Shown: positions 43,081-51,877 of the stretch, one piece after another
How the letters are laid out: the number at the start of each line of letters is the position of its first letter
Numbering within the stretch: position 1 is the first letter of the stretch
Assembly (NCBI RefSeq): GCF_014195505.1
Contig: NZ_JACIBV010000001.1
Coordinates: forward strand, 4,898,001-4,962,000
Length of the DNA stretch: 64,000 nucleotides
Reading direction: 5' to 3'
Source: Nonomuraea dietziae
GTDB taxonomy: Bacteria > Actinomycetota > Actinomycetes > Streptosporangiales > Streptosporangiaceae
The notes under the pieces: generated by a model
The model's database searches: none
Seen by the model: only the letters and a program-made list of their open reading frames with translations
Told to the model about the DNA's origin: nothing
Program-made: the position numbers and the translations under genes

Positions 43081-44274
43081 CTACGAGCGCAGGTCGCGCA
43101 GGAAGGTGCGCAGGTCCTGGGCGAGCAGGTCGGGGGCCTCCATGGCGGGAAAGTGACCGCCCCGGTCGAACTCCGTCCAGTGCTCGATCTTCCCCGCGGG
43201 GTCCATGACCGAGCGGACCGTGGGGTCGGCGGCGAAGACAGCGACGCCCGTAGGCGGCCCCGCCGGCTCCTCCCACCCGCCGGCGTCGCCGCCCGCCGCC
43301 TGGGCGGTCATCTGCCGGTAGACCTGCATGCCCTCGTAGACGGCGTGGGCCGAGGAGGCGCCCGAGCCGGTGAACCAGAAGACGCTGACGCCGGTCAGCA
43401 ACTGATCCTTGTCGACCGCGTCCTCGGGCAGCTCGGCCGACAGGTCGGTCCACTCCTTGAACTTCTCCACGATCCAGGCGAGCTGACCCACCGGCGAGTC
43501 GGCCAGCGAGTACGCCAGCGTCTGCGGCCTGGTCGTCATGAGGTGCAGGTAGCCGAGCCCGTCCTGCTGGGCCGCGTTGAACCGTTCGGCCCTGATCCGG
43601 TCGGACTCCGAGAGCCCTTCGACCTCCAGCGGCGGCGCGAAGGGGAACGTCGAGCTGGTCCCCGTCAGGTGGATGCCGGTGACCCGGTCGGGCGCGACCA
43701 TCCCCAGCATCCCCGCCACTCCCCCACCCGCGTCGGTGCCGTGAGCGGCGTACCGCTCGTAGCCGAGCCTGGCCATCAGCTCCGCCCACGCCTGCGCGAC
43801 CCTGAACAGGTTGCCCCAGCCGGGCCGCATGGGAGCGGAGAACCCGTAGCCCGGCAGCGAGGGGATGACCAGGTGGAAGGCGTCCGCAGGGTCGCCGCCG
43901 TGGGAGCGGGGGTCGGTGAGACGCTCGACCACCTTCCGGAACTCGATCGGCGAGCTGGGCCAGCCGTGCGTGAGGATCAGCGGGAACGCGTCGGGCTCGG
44001 GGGAGCGGACGTGCATGAAGTGCACGTCCTGCCCGTCGATCGTGGTCATGAACTGCGGGATCTCGTTCAACGCCGCCTCCTGGGCGCGCCAGTCGAACCC
44101 GTCGGCCCAGTAGGCGACCAGGTCCTTGAGATAGCCGAGCGGCACCCCTCGGCCCCAGCCCTGCTCGGGCGACTCCTGAGGCCAACGGGTGCGAGCGAGC
44201 CGGTCCTTGAGGTCGTCGAGGTCGGCCTGCGGGATCTCGATGCGGAAGGGGCGGATCTGCGTGTCTGCGCTCAT
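43081..44274 (-). CDS. Epoxide hydrolase (EHN-domain alpha/beta hydrolase)
   Basis: A 397-residue protein starting MSADTQIRPFRIEIPQADLD. The N-terminal EHN domain includes DLKDRLARTRWPQESPEQGW and GVPLGYLKDLVAYWADGFDW. The hydrolase core has the oxyanion motif THGWPSSPIEF, the nucleophile Asp in AAHGTDAGGGVAG, and a C-terminal GGHFPAMEAPDLLAQDLRTF with the catalytic His. This is the microsomal-type epoxide hydrolase family, which opens epoxides to diols. Monocistronic, divergent region shared with the MerR gene's 3' end. Confidence 0.9.
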   Translation of the reverse strand: MSADTQIRPFRIEIPQADLDDLKDRLARTRWPQESPEQGWGRGVPLGYLKDLVAYWADGFDWRAQEAALNEIPQFMTTIDGQDVHFMHVRSPEPDAFPLILTHGWPSSPIEFRKVVERLTDPRSHGGDPADAFHLVIPSLPGYGFSAPMRPGWGNLFRVAQAWAELMARLGYERYAAHGTDAGGGVAGMLGMVAPDRVTGIHLTGTSSTFPFAPPLEVEGLSESDRIRAERFNAAQQDGLGYLHLMTTRPQTLAYSLADSPVGQLAWIVEKFKEWTDLSAELPEDAVDKDQLLTGVSVFWFTGSGASSAHAVYEGMQVYRQMTAQAAGGDAGGWEEPAGPPTGVAVFAADPTVRSVMDPAGKIEHWTEFDRGGHFPAMEAPDLLAQDLRTFLRDLRS

Positions 44275-44370
44275 GGGAACCACGGTAGAACCCAATGCGG
44301 AAGGAATCGTTCCGCGATTCATCGGTGTTTTCGAGAGCGACCCGCCGCTCACGCCGGTCCATCTGGCCGA

Positions 44371-44790
44371 TCAGGGGGACGAGGCCGGGGACCAGAGGCC
44401 GGCGGCGGTGCCGTCACGCAGGTGCTTCTCATAGGTGACGACCTTGTCGTGGATGATCACGAGGCATGCGTCGAGGTCGGCGATCCTTGCTTGCACGGTC
44501 CGCTCGTGCTCCTGCAGCAGCGCGAGACGGTCGGGCTCGTTGCCAGGCCCCGACCGGACGAGTCGAGCGAACTCCTTCAGCCTGGCGATCGACATGCCCG
44601 AGTCGCGAAGCCGGTTGCAGAGCAGGAGCCACTCGACGTCTTCGGGCCCGTAGACCCGCCGGCCGCCGGCGGAGCGAGGGATCGGGCGCAGAAAGAGATC
44701 TTCGCGTTCGAAGAACCGGAGGGCGTGCACGCTCAGCCCCATCGCCTCCGCGACCTGCCCGATGGGCAGGCCGTCCTCGATCTCGCTCAT
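44371..44790 (-). CDS. MerR family transcriptional regulator
   Basis: A 139-residue regulator starting MSEIEDGLPIGQVAEAMGLS. HTH and wing: IGQVAEAMGLSVHALRFFER and RSAGGRRVYGPEDVEWLLLC, followed by a long dimerisation helix (RLALLQEHERTVQARIADLD). No metal-binding Cys cluster is visible in the C-terminus. It is divergent from an SDR gene with a symmetric CTAGAG/CTCTAG element between, so it probably activates that gene, as do other MerR/SDR pairs of this type. Confidence 0.92.
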   Translation of the reverse strand: MSEIEDGLPIGQVAEAMGLSVHALRFFEREDLFLRPIPRSAGGRRVYGPEDVEWLLLCNRLRDSGMSIARLKEFARLVRSGPGNEPDRLALLQEHERTVQARIADLDACLVIIHDKVVTYEKHLRDGTAAGLWSPASSP

Positions 44791-44812
44791 GCCGCCGATC
44801 GTACAGCTTGAC

Positions 44813-44828
44813 CTAGAGCTCACTCTAG
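44813..44828. promoter_or_regulatory. MerR-type operator upstream of SDR gene
   Basis: CTAGAG and CTCTAG flank a 4-nt centre (44813-44828), directly after a TTGACC -35-like hexamer at 44808-44813. The placement within the promoter spacer is the usual site of MerR-family regulators. Confidence 0.7.
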
Positions 44829-44845
44829 ATTTTAGCGTCGTGCAC

Positions 44846-45802
44846 ATGGTAATCACCCAGCACAAGCTCGGCTCCGGCTTCGGCGCCCACAGCACGGCGG
44901 ACGACGTTCTCACCGGGATCGACCTCTCGGACATGACCGCTCTGGTGACCGGGGGCTACTCGGGGCTCGGGCTGGAGACCACCCGCGCCCTCGCCAGGGC
45001 GGGAGCACGCGTCATCGTCCCCGCCCGCAGGCCCGCCGCGGCGGAGGAGGCCCTGCGCGACATCCCCAAGACGGAGGTGCACGCGCTCGACCTCGCGGAC
45101 CTGGAAAGCGTGCGCGCCTTCTCCGACCGGTTCCTGGACGCGGGCCGCCCGCTCGACGTCATCATCAACAGCGCGGGCGTCATGGCCTGCCCTGAGACCC
45201 GGGTCGGCCCCGGCTGGGAGGCGCATTTCGCGATCAACCACCTGGGGCACTTCGCCCTCGTCAACCGCCTCCGTCCGGCGTTGACCCCAGGAAGGTCCCG
45301 CGTGGTGTCCGTGGCGTCCTCCGGGCACTTCCTGTCCGGCATCCGCTGGGACGACCTTCAGTTCCGTGACGGCTACGACCGATGGCTGGCCTACGCGCAG
45401 TCGAAGACCGCCAACGCCCTCTTCGCCGTCCACCTGGACGGACTCGGCGCCGCCGGCGGACCGCGCGCCTTCTCCGTGCACCCCGGCAGCATCCTCACTC
45501 CCCTGCAGCGGCACATCCCGCGCGAGGAGCAGCTCGCTCAGGGGTGGATCACGTCTGAGGGTGAGCCCGCGCCGGGGTTCAAGACCCCCGCCCAGGGCGC
45601 GGCGACGGCCGTGTGGGCCGCCACCTCCCCCTTGCTCGAGAGGTACGGCGGAGCGTACTGCCAGGACTGCGACCTCGCCGACCCCGCCACCAGCGACGAC
45701 ATGCTCGTCGGCGGGGTCAAGCCCTGGGCGCTCGACCCCGCGCAGGCCGCTCGCCTCTGGGACCTGTCGAGCGAACTGACCGGGCTGAACGCGTTCGCGT
45801 AG
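44846..45802 (+). CDS. Short-chain dehydrogenase/reductase (SDR)
   Basis: A 318-residue oxidoreductase (MVITQHKLGSGFGAHSTADD). NAD(P)-binding TGGYSGLGLETTRALARAG near residue 35, NSAGVMA near 115, the catalytic Ser in VSVASSGHFL and the YxxxK motif YAQSKTANALF near 195. The layout matches the WW-domain-oxidoreductase/retinol-dehydrogenase-like SDRs that often sit next to MerR regulators. The substrate is unknown. Confidence 0.9.
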   Translation: MVITQHKLGSGFGAHSTADDVLTGIDLSDMTALVTGGYSGLGLETTRALARAGARVIVPARRPAAAEEALRDIPKTEVHALDLADLESVRAFSDRFLDAGRPLDVIINSAGVMACPETRVGPGWEAHFAINHLGHFALVNRLRPALTPGRSRVVSVASSGHFLSGIRWDDLQFRDGYDRWLAYAQSKTANALFAVHLDGLGAAGGPRAFSVHPGSILTPLQRHIPREEQLAQGWITSEGEPAPGFKTPAQGAATAVWAATSPLLERYGGAYCQDCDLADPATSDDMLVGGVKPWALDPAQAARLWDLSSELTGLNAFA

Positions 45803-45809
45803 CCCGAAG

Positions 45810-45836
45810 GCGGGAGGTCACCGGCGAGCCTCCCGC
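45810..45836. terminator. Possible terminator between convergent SDR and regulator genes
   Basis: Stem GCGGGAGG / CCTCCCGC with an 11-nt loop, eight bases after the SDR stop and overlapping the last codons of the convergent regulator gene. Confidence 0.6.
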
Positions 45837-46699
45837 GGCGTGAGCACGACGGACAGGCCGTCGAGCAGGCGTTCGAGGCCGAAGGCGAACAGCGACTCCA
45901 GATCGAGCTCCGCGCCGGGCTCCGTGACCTGGGCGATCAGCGGCCCGTCGACGGGGAGCCTGGCCCTGATCCACTGCTTGCTGGTCATCCCCGTGTCCAG
46001 CTCGGCACCGGCCTCGCTCTCGATGTTCACCGCCGTCCCCCGCACGTAGTTGACCATCGTGGCGTAGACGTGCAGGCGGGTGTTCGGGTCCAGGCCGAGG
46101 CCGTCGAGCGCGCGCAGGGTCCACAGCCCGTACTCCAGCAGCCCCGGCAGCGTGACCGGCCGGGTGATGGACACGAGCCGCGGCAACCAGGGATGGCGCT
46201 GGTAGGTCGCCCACTGCAGCTGAGCGGCCACCCGCAGGTGGGAGCGCCAGCCCGGTGGCGGCTCCGGATACTCGATCTCGGCGAACGCGGCGTCGGCGAT
46301 CAGCTGGGTGAGCTCGGCCTTGGCCTCGAGGTGCCGGTAGAGGGTCATGGTGGCGACCCCGAGCTTGGTCGCCACCGCCCGCATGGACAGCGCGGCCAAG
46401 CCGTCGGCGTCGGCGATCTCCATGGCCGCGCGGACGACGCGGTCGCGTTCGAGACCCCCCACCGAACGCGAGGGCAGTCTCCTGGGAGCGACCACGGCGC
46501 CGACCCTGGCCGCGGACACGATGGCGCCCGCCTGCTTGAGCGCCGCCAGCGCCTTGGTGGCCGTCGCCATGGCGACGCCCCACTCGCGCACGATCGCCCT
46601 GGTGGTGGGGACAGGATCGCCGGGCCGCAGCTCTCCATCGGCGATGCGCCGCTCGATGTCGGCGACGATCCGGAGGTACGGCGGTTGCGGATCGTTCAC
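45818..46699 (-). CDS. Double-HTH regulator: GntR N-terminus fused to TetR
   Basis: A 293-residue protein (MNDPQPPYLRIVADIERRIA). Residues about 5-75 are a GntR-type winged helix (IADGELRPGDPVPTTRAIVR, VAMATATKALAALKQAGAI). Residues about 82-130 are a second, TetR-type HTH (DRVVRAAMEIADADGLAALS MRAVATKLGVATMTLYRHLE). The rest is a TetR_C ligand domain (RHPWLPRLVSITRPVTLPGL). Two complete DNA-binding domains in one chain is a minority architecture seen in actinomycetes. It may bind composite operators. Its likely partner is the neighbouring carotenoid oxygenase gene, 19 bases upstream on the same strand. Confidence 0.9.
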   Translation of the reverse strand: MNDPQPPYLRIVADIERRIADGELRPGDPVPTTRAIVREWGVAMATATKALAALKQAGAIVSAARVGAVVAPRRLPSRSVGGLERDRVVRAAMEIADADGLAALSMRAVATKLGVATMTLYRHLEAKAELTQLIADAAFAEIEYPEPPPGWRSHLRVAAQLQWATYQRHPWLPRLVSITRPVTLPGLLEYGLWTLRALDGLGLDPNTRLHVYATMVNYVRGTAVNIESEAGAELDTGMTSKQWIRARLPVDGPLIAQVTEPGAELDLESLFAFGLERLLDGLSVVLTPREARR

Positions 46700-46718
46700 G
46701 ACGCCATGCTGCCACGCC

Positions 46719-47978
46719 TCAACGGGCAGGCAGCCAGTTGCCGTGCAGGCCGAGCGGCACCCTCACAGGGAGGTGGACGCGCGCGACGGGCTCACCGGTG
46801 AAGTCCTGGGCCGAGAGGATCACCAGGTCGCTCGCGTTCCGGAGGGGATCATGCAGGTACGTGAGCAGGTATCCCTCATCCTCCTCTCGCCCCGCGGCGG
46901 CGAACACGGCCTCCCCTACCGCCTCGTCCTTGCCGAACGCGTGCACCTCGGCCGTCCCCCGTTCCAGGTCGTGCTTGACCAGGGCGTTGGTGAAGGCGTC
47001 GTCCGGCGGTGTGCCCTCGGGTGCGAACGGGATCCCGTACAGGGCGGTCGCGGCCGAGTAGCCGTACCGGTAGGGGCGGGTGGCACGCGCCTCGTTCACG
47101 CGCGGGAAGTCCTGCGGACGGTCGTCGACGCGCCGCTGGTGGATCCTGTCCTGCTCGATCGTCCAGCGGTCCAGCATGGGCCGGATCGCCCCCGGATCGG
47201 CGGGATCGAACGGCCCCTCGGCCGTGACCAGGTCGACCACGACGGAGTCTCCGTCGTCGTAGGCGTTGAGCGTGTGGCTGACATGGATCGGGTCGATGTC
47301 CAGCCAGCGCACGTCACCACCGGTCCGCGGCATGACGCCCACTCGGGTCGGGTGCTCCGGCAGCCACCCGCAGTCGAATCCGTCGAAGCCCAGCGGCGTG
47401 TCCCAGAGCACCACGTGTTTCTCGGTGAGCGCGAAGTCGTGCATGAACGGCGTCCGCGGCATGGGGATGGCGGTGGTCCTGACGACGCTTCCCCCCGCGT
47501 CGGTCACGATGTGCTGGACGAAGTCGCGGCCCGGCATGTACGACAGCGCATGCAACTCGCCGGTGAGCGGGTCGTGCTTGGAGTGCGCCCCCGCCGTGAA
47601 CCCCTTCGCGGTCCCTCCCAGATCGCACACGCCCACGGTGTTCAGCTCCTCGTCCAGCTCGGCGGGCGGCAGACCGCCCTCCGCCATGGCGAAGGTGCGC
47701 TGGGCGTGCTCGATCACGTGCACCATGGGCGCGAATCCCGGTGCGCGCACGAAGCGGTTGCGGTACCACTCGGCCCGGCCGTCACGCAGCCGCACCCCGT
47801 GCACCATGCCCTGGCCCATGCCCCAGATGTGCACAACGGGGTCCTCCACGCCCAGCGGGTTGGGCCCGTTGCGCAGGTAGCGGCCGTTGAGCTCGGCCGG
47901 GATCCGCCCGGTGACCGGGAGATCGTAGGCGGTGACCTCTTCGGTGACGGGCGCGAAAGGCCCTTCCAGGTATCTCAT
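46719..47978 (-). CDS. Carotenoid oxygenase family protein
   Basis: A 419-residue seven-bladed propeller enzyme (MRYLEGPFAPVTEEVTAYDL). The four iron-binding His are in recognisable positions: TAGAHSKHDPLTG, PFMHDFALTE, VSHTLNAYDDG and the final LGLHGNWLPA. N-terminal LNGRYLRNGPNPLG and HIWGMGQGMVHGVRLRDG are further family marks. Members cleave or isomerise polyenes or stilbenes with Fe(II) and O2; the substrate here is unknown and no carotenoid genes are nearby. Confidence 0.93.
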   Translation of the reverse strand: MRYLEGPFAPVTEEVTAYDLPVTGRIPAELNGRYLRNGPNPLGVEDPVVHIWGMGQGMVHGVRLRDGRAEWYRNRFVRAPGFAPMVHVIEHAQRTFAMAEGGLPPAELDEELNTVGVCDLGGTAKGFTAGAHSKHDPLTGELHALSYMPGRDFVQHIVTDAGGSVVRTTAIPMPRTPFMHDFALTEKHVVLWDTPLGFDGFDCGWLPEHPTRVGVMPRTGGDVRWLDIDPIHVSHTLNAYDDGDSVVVDLVTAEGPFDPADPGAIRPMLDRWTIEQDRIHQRRVDDRPQDFPRVNEARATRPYRYGYSAATALYGIPFAPEGTPPDDAFTNALVKHDLERGTAEVHAFGKDEAVGEAVFAAAGREEDEGYLLTYLHDPLRNASDLVILSAQDFTGEPVARVHLPVRVPLGLHGNWLPAR

Positions 47979-48098
47979 GTGGACACCGTACGCAGAAGAG
48001 GACCTGAACCCGGGATCACCACGGAAAACGCCCTGCTGTGCACTAGTGCAACCACTCGAGCAGGCGCCGGGCTTCGCGGGGTGCGGAGTGCGGGGTGC

Positions 48099-49139
48099 TC
48101 AGTCGCCGGTCGCGAGCCTGTTGTCAGGCCGGTCCGCGAGCAGCGGGAGCCTCGGGTCCCAGCGGGTGCCGTCCGCCAGGTCGCGCCGCCGCCGCGCGAT
48201 GCCCGTCAGCGTCTCGAGCACGACCCTGTTGGCCAGGAAGGAGGTGATGTCGGCCTGGTCGTACGGCGGAGACACCTCGACCACGTCGACACCCACCACA
48301 GGCAGCTCGTAGGCGATGCGGCGGACGGAGTCCAGCAGCTGGCGCGCGGTCAGCCCGCCAGGCTCCGGGGTGCCGGTGCCAGGCGCGTGCCCCGGGTCGC
48401 ACACGTCGATGTCCACCGACAGGAAGACGCCGTCGCACTCGTCGACCGCGATGGCGAACGCCTCGGTCAGGCACTCGTCGAGGCCCCTGGCGACGATCTC
48501 CGACATCTCGTAGGAGCGCATCCGCTGCTCGGCCATCCAGTTCAGCGTCTCTGGCTCGGGCCAGTAGCCGCGCAGCCCGATCTGCAGGAACCGGTCACCC
48601 CGCAGCGCCCCCGACTCGATGAGGCGTCGCATCGGCTGGCCGTGCCCGATGAGGGAGCCGAACGTGATGTTCCCCGTGTCGGCGTGCGCGTCGAAGTGGA
48701 TCATCGACACGCGACCCTGCCCGAGATGCTGGGCCACCCCCGCCGCGTCGGGCCAGGCGATGGTGTGGTCACCGCCGAGGGTCAGCGGGATCGCGCCGTT
48801 CGACGTCACGGTGTGGACGGCGTGCTGGAGGTCGCGCACCGAGCGCTCGGCGTCGCCCGAGTACATCTCCACGTCACCCGCGTCGTAGACGTTCAGATCG
48901 CGCAACCCGTCGACCCGCATCGCCAGCGAGGGCCTCGACCCGTCGTGCGGCAGGTAGCACGACTGCCGGATGAACTGAGGGCCGAACCGGGTGCCGGGCC
49001 GGTGCGAGGTGCCCCCGTCGAACGGCGCGCCGAGGATGACCACGTCGGCGTCCGCGTAGGTCGCGGCGTCCTGCCAGTCGCATCGCTCCACGCCGAGAAA
49101 GGTGATGTCCGGGCCGAACTGGGTTCCGTAACGTGCCAT
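48099..49139 (-). CDS. Agmatinase / ureohydrolase
   Basis: A 346-residue arginase-family enzyme starting MARYGTQFGPDITFLGVERC. ATG 49139 has GGAAG nine bases upstream; a 14-codon longer start at 49181 has none. The binuclear manganese site is intact: LGGDHTIAWP, HFDAHADTGN and SVDIDVCDPGHAPGTGTPEP. The enzyme hydrolyses agmatine or a related guanidino compound to urea and an amine. The GGTSHRPGTRFGP and SYEM-type helices fit the actinobacterial agmatinase/guanidinase group; exact substrate is not certain. Confidence 0.9.
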   Translation of the reverse strand: MARYGTQFGPDITFLGVERCDWQDAATYADADVVILGAPFDGGTSHRPGTRFGPQFIRQSCYLPHDGSRPSLAMRVDGLRDLNVYDAGDVEMYSGDAERSVRDLQHAVHTVTSNGAIPLTLGGDHTIAWPDAAGVAQHLGQGRVSMIHFDAHADTGNITFGSLIGHGQPMRRLIESGALRGDRFLQIGLRGYWPEPETLNWMAEQRMRSYEMSEIVARGLDECLTEAFAIAVDECDGVFLSVDIDVCDPGHAPGTGTPEPGGLTARQLLDSVRRIAYELPVVGVDVVEVSPPYDQADITSFLANRVVLETLTGIARRRRDLADGTRWDPRLPLLADRPDNRLATGD

Positions 49140-49357
49140 GTCAGGGATCTTCCGCATTTGTCCGCCGCCGAAGCGCGGCATGGCGCCACGACCGTGGCAA
49201 TAGATCTACCCGCACGTCCCCCGAAGGCAAAAAGACCGGTACGGCGGGCAGACACAGGGCCCCTGACCTGCCCTTGACGGGCCGAACTAACCCGGTCTCG
49301 GAGATTGACTCCACGGAAGTTCGCCTTTATCGGCTGAGCAGGCGCATACTGGTAACG

Positions 49358-49585
49358 ATGAAGCCCACGAGAGCAGCCCGTCGCCCCTTGCCCGGAAGTC
49401 CCTTCAACCGACCTGCCGCGCCTCTACCTCCGCCTGAGCAGTTCGAGCTGCAGGACAGGGTGAGCCACGACAAATACGGCCTCGGCCTGGTGATCGGCGT
49501 CGAAGAGGACGTCGCCGTCCTGGTCGACTTCGGCACCGAGAAACTGCGCATCAGCGCGCCGTACCCCAAGCTTTTCCGGCTCTGA
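49358..49585 (+). CDS. Small conserved protein with Tudor/CarD-like UvrD-tail motif
   Basis: A 75-residue basic protein starting MKPTRAARRPLPGSPFNRPA. The C-terminal 45 residues read FELQDRVSHDKYGLGLVIGV then VAVLVDFGTEKLRISAPYPK, a small beta-barrel like the C-terminal tail of UvrD/PcrA helicases that contacts RNA polymerase. It is widespread in actinomycetes as a stand-alone protein of unknown role. Monocistronic, followed by a hairpin terminator. Confidence 0.82.
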   Translation: MKPTRAARRPLPGSPFNRPAAPLPPPEQFELQDRVSHDKYGLGLVIGVEEDVAVLVDFGTEKLRISAPYPKLFRL

Positions 49586-49691
49586 GATCACGATGGTGCC
49601 CACCGAGTGGCATGTCGGCTGAGTTCGACCGGCCACGCACGCACTCGTGACCTTCATCGGCCAGCACTGAACGACGCGACGACGTCGACGT

Positions 49692-49723
49692 GAGGGGCCC
49701 CTGCCGATGGCATGGGGCCCCTC
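49692..49723 (+). terminator. Terminator after the small Tudor-like gene
   Basis: Perfect 10-bp stem GAGGGGCCCC / GGGGCCCCTC with a 12-nt loop, 107 bases after the stop codon. Confidence 0.82.
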
Positions 49724-49750
49724 ACTCGTGCCGGCCGGTTCCTGCTGTAG

Positions 49751-50008
49751 GAGTCCGCGCTCACCGCCTACGTCGAGGCCCTTCCCGAGAAGGAGTCGTG
49801 GACGTTCGAGGAGCGGCGCGCGGGCCTGTTCACGATCACGGGGGCGCGACGCTGGCAGGGCGTCGTCCAGCTCACCACAGGTGACGGTGGGCTGCTCGTC
49901 TCCTGCGGGCTGGCCAGGGCACCGGCCGACCGTCTGGCGGACGTCGAGGCCTCAGAGATCGAGCACCTCACCGGCGGCTGGTACGCCACCTGCCTCGACC
50001 TCGACTGA
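49751..50008 (+). pseudogene. 5'-truncated hypothetical gene
   Basis: An 85-codon frame (ESALTAYVEALPEKESWTFE ending in GGWYATCLDLD) has strong protein character and actinomycete codon use but contains no ATG, GTG or TTG. Directly upstream in frame is a TAG (49748-49750), and the nearest ATG (49712) lies inside the terminator hairpin. The repeated pattern FTITGARRWQGVVQLTTGDG and LLVSCGLARAPADRLADVEA looks like a real domain I do not recognise. Either codon 13 mutated to an amber stop or the 5' end was lost. Confidence 0.55.
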
Positions 50009-50127
50009 TCCGCCCCTCCGGCCAGGCTTCCACACCAGCCATTCGCGCTCGACCTCGTCCTCGAGGTCGACACCGTGATGGCGCGCCATCAGCAGCACCT
50101 GGCTCAGAACGTCGGCGCGCTGGTCCG

Positions 50128-50766
50128 TCAGCTCTCCAGATAGGCCAGGACGGCCATGACGCGGCGGTTGAGGTCGTCGTCCGGCGGGAGTCCGAGCTTG
50201 GCGAAGATGTTGGAGGTGTGCTTGCCGATCGCCTTGTCGGTGACGACCAGCTTGCCGGCGATGGCCTGGTTGGACAGCCCCTCCGCCATCATCGCCAGCA
50301 CCTCGCGCTCCCTCGGCGTCAGCGCCGCGAGACGGTCGTCGCGGCGGGTCAGGAGCTGGCTGACGACCTCGGAGTCGAGCGCGGTGCCACCGGCCGCGAC
50401 GCTCCTGACGGACTCCACGAACTGCTCGACGTCGCCCACCCTGTCCTTGAGCAGGTAGCCGATCCCGCCCGACCTGTCGGACAGCAGTTCCCTGGCGTAG
50501 AGCTGCTCGACGTACTGGGAAAGGATCAGCACCGGCAGCCCCTTCACCCTGCGGCGCGCCTCCAGGGCGACGCGCAGGCCCTCGTCGGTATGGGTGGGCG
50601 GCAGCCTGACGTCGATGACCGCCACGTCGGGCCGATGCTTCAGCAGCGCGGCCAGGAGCATCGGGCCGTTGTCGACCGCCTCCAGCACCTCGAAGCCGTG
50701 CGTCGTCAGCAGGCGGATCAGCCCGTCCCTGAGGAGAGCGAGATCTTCGGCGATGACAACGCGCAC
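50128..50766 (-). CDS. NarL/FixJ-type response regulator
   Basis: A 212-residue regulator starting at GTG 50766 (VRVVIAEDLALLRDGLIRLL) with GGAG upstream. Receiver: acidic pocket AED, phosphoacceptor Asp in VAVIDVRLPPTHTDEGL, and the conserved Lys in GYLLKDRV. C-terminal LuxR HTH: LTPREREVLAMMAEGLSNQA IAGKLVVTDKAIGKHTSNIF. Its start lies within the 3' end of the histidine kinase gene (49-bp overlap). The likely target is the divergent permease-hydrolase fusion. Confidence 0.93.
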   Translation of the reverse strand: MRVVIAEDLALLRDGLIRLLTTHGFEVLEAVDNGPMLLAALLKHRPDVAVIDVRLPPTHTDEGLRVALEARRRVKGLPVLILSQYVEQLYARELLSDRSGGIGYLLKDRVGDVEQFVESVRSVAAGGTALDSEVVSQLLTRRDDRLAALTPREREVLAMMAEGLSNQAIAGKLVVTDKAIGKHTSNIFAKLGLPPDDDLNRRVMAVLAYLES

Positions 50767-51713
50767 GGCAGCTCCATGATGAGTTCGCTCGGCCCGCCTG
50801 GGGGGCTGTGGACGGTCAACGTGCCCTCGAAGGCGGACAGCCTGCGCGCGATGCCGCGCAGGCCCGTGCCCGCTGCGGGATCGGCGCCGCCCCTGCCGTC
50901 GTCGCCGACGGTCAGGCGCAGCACGCCGTCGGCGTACGTCAGGCGCACCCACGCCGAGGAGGCCCCGCTGTGTTTCGCGACGTTGGACAGGGCCTCCGTG
51001 GCGGCGAAGTAGAGCGCGGACTCCACCGGAGCCTCAGGCCTGCCCTCCAAGTCGAGGTCGAGCCGTACGGGGACGGGGCACAGCAGCGCGGCGGCCTGGA
51101 GGGCGCCGACGAGCCCGCGGTCGGCCAGGACCGGCGGGTGGATGTTGCGCACGAGATCACGCAGGTCGGTGAGGGCCTGACCGGCCGACTCCCATGCCTC
51201 CTCGATCAGCCCCCTCGGGTCCGGCGCTGATCTGGCGAGGCCGAGGGTCATCCTGATGGAGATCAGCCTGGCCTGCGCGCCGTCGTGCAGGTCGCGTTCG
51301 ATCCTGCGCAGCTCGGCGGCCTGCGCGTCGGCCAGCTCCCTGACGCGGGTGTCGGGGTGCAGGAGCAGGTCGGCGAGGCGGGCCTGGGCCCTGGTGGCGA
51401 GGTGGCCGAAGCCGGCGGCGAGCGACACGATGGCCAGCATCGACAGCGACAGGGTGAGTGTCACGGCCATCGAGGTCTCGGCCGTGCGCAGGGTCCAGAT
51501 CACCCCGAGCGCCGAGAGCATCACCACCACTCCCAGCAGGGCGGCGGGGCCCGTCACGCCGTGCACGAACAGCCAGGCGACCAGCCGCAGGTCACCGGGG
51601 TCGGATCCGGCGAGCCTGCGCGCCGCCGCCAGCACCCTGCGCCGCGCGAACGGCAGCGCGAGCAGCAGCACCAGCGCGGCCACCCCGGTCGCCGCGTTCG
51701 TGAACAGCCTCAC
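50718..51713 (-). CDS. Sensor histidine kinase (HisKA_3)
   Basis: A 331-residue kinase starting at GTG 51713. Two to three N-terminal helices (NAATGVAALVLLLALPFARR; AALLGVVVMLSALGVIWTL) lead into the phosphoacceptor ERDLHDGAQARLISIRMTLG (His near residue 142) and an ATPase domain with NVAKHSGASSAWVRLTYADG and VGDDGRGGADPAAGTGLRGI. It is the NarX-like type paired with the following regulator. The gene ends 45 bases before the fusion gene's divergent upstream region begins on the other strand, so the system probably controls it. Confidence 0.93.
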   Translation of the reverse strand: MRLFTNAATGVAALVLLLALPFARRRVLAAARRLAGSDPGDLRLVAWLFVHGVTGPAALLGVVVMLSALGVIWTLRTAETSMAVTLTLSLSMLAIVSLAAGFGHLATRAQARLADLLLHPDTRVRELADAQAAELRRIERDLHDGAQARLISIRMTLGLARSAPDPRGLIEEAWESAGQALTDLRDLVRNIHPPVLADRGLVGALQAAALLCPVPVRLDLDLEGRPEAPVESALYFAATEALSNVAKHSGASSAWVRLTYADGVLRLTVGDDGRGGADPAAGTGLRGIARRLSAFEGTLTVHSPPGGPSELIMELPCALSSPKISLSSGTG

Positions 51714-51877
51714 ATCTGAAGAGTAGGTCCACCCCCACTGTGCCGGGCGCCGGTGCGCGAAAGCCTGAAGGGGGTGCTTCCAGGGGGGCGTGCCCGTCGG
51801 GGCCGCCGAGCCCGGACGGCCGGGGCGTCGCTCGAGGAGGCGTTCATGGAGTCGACCGAGGGAAGTGTGGAGTTTCG

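Noticed and set aside
46347..49277. A 976-codon plus-strand frame
   Set aside because: Antisense shadow of the double-HTH regulator, carotenoid oxygenase and agmatinase genes, each of which has its catalytic or HTH motifs on the minus strand.
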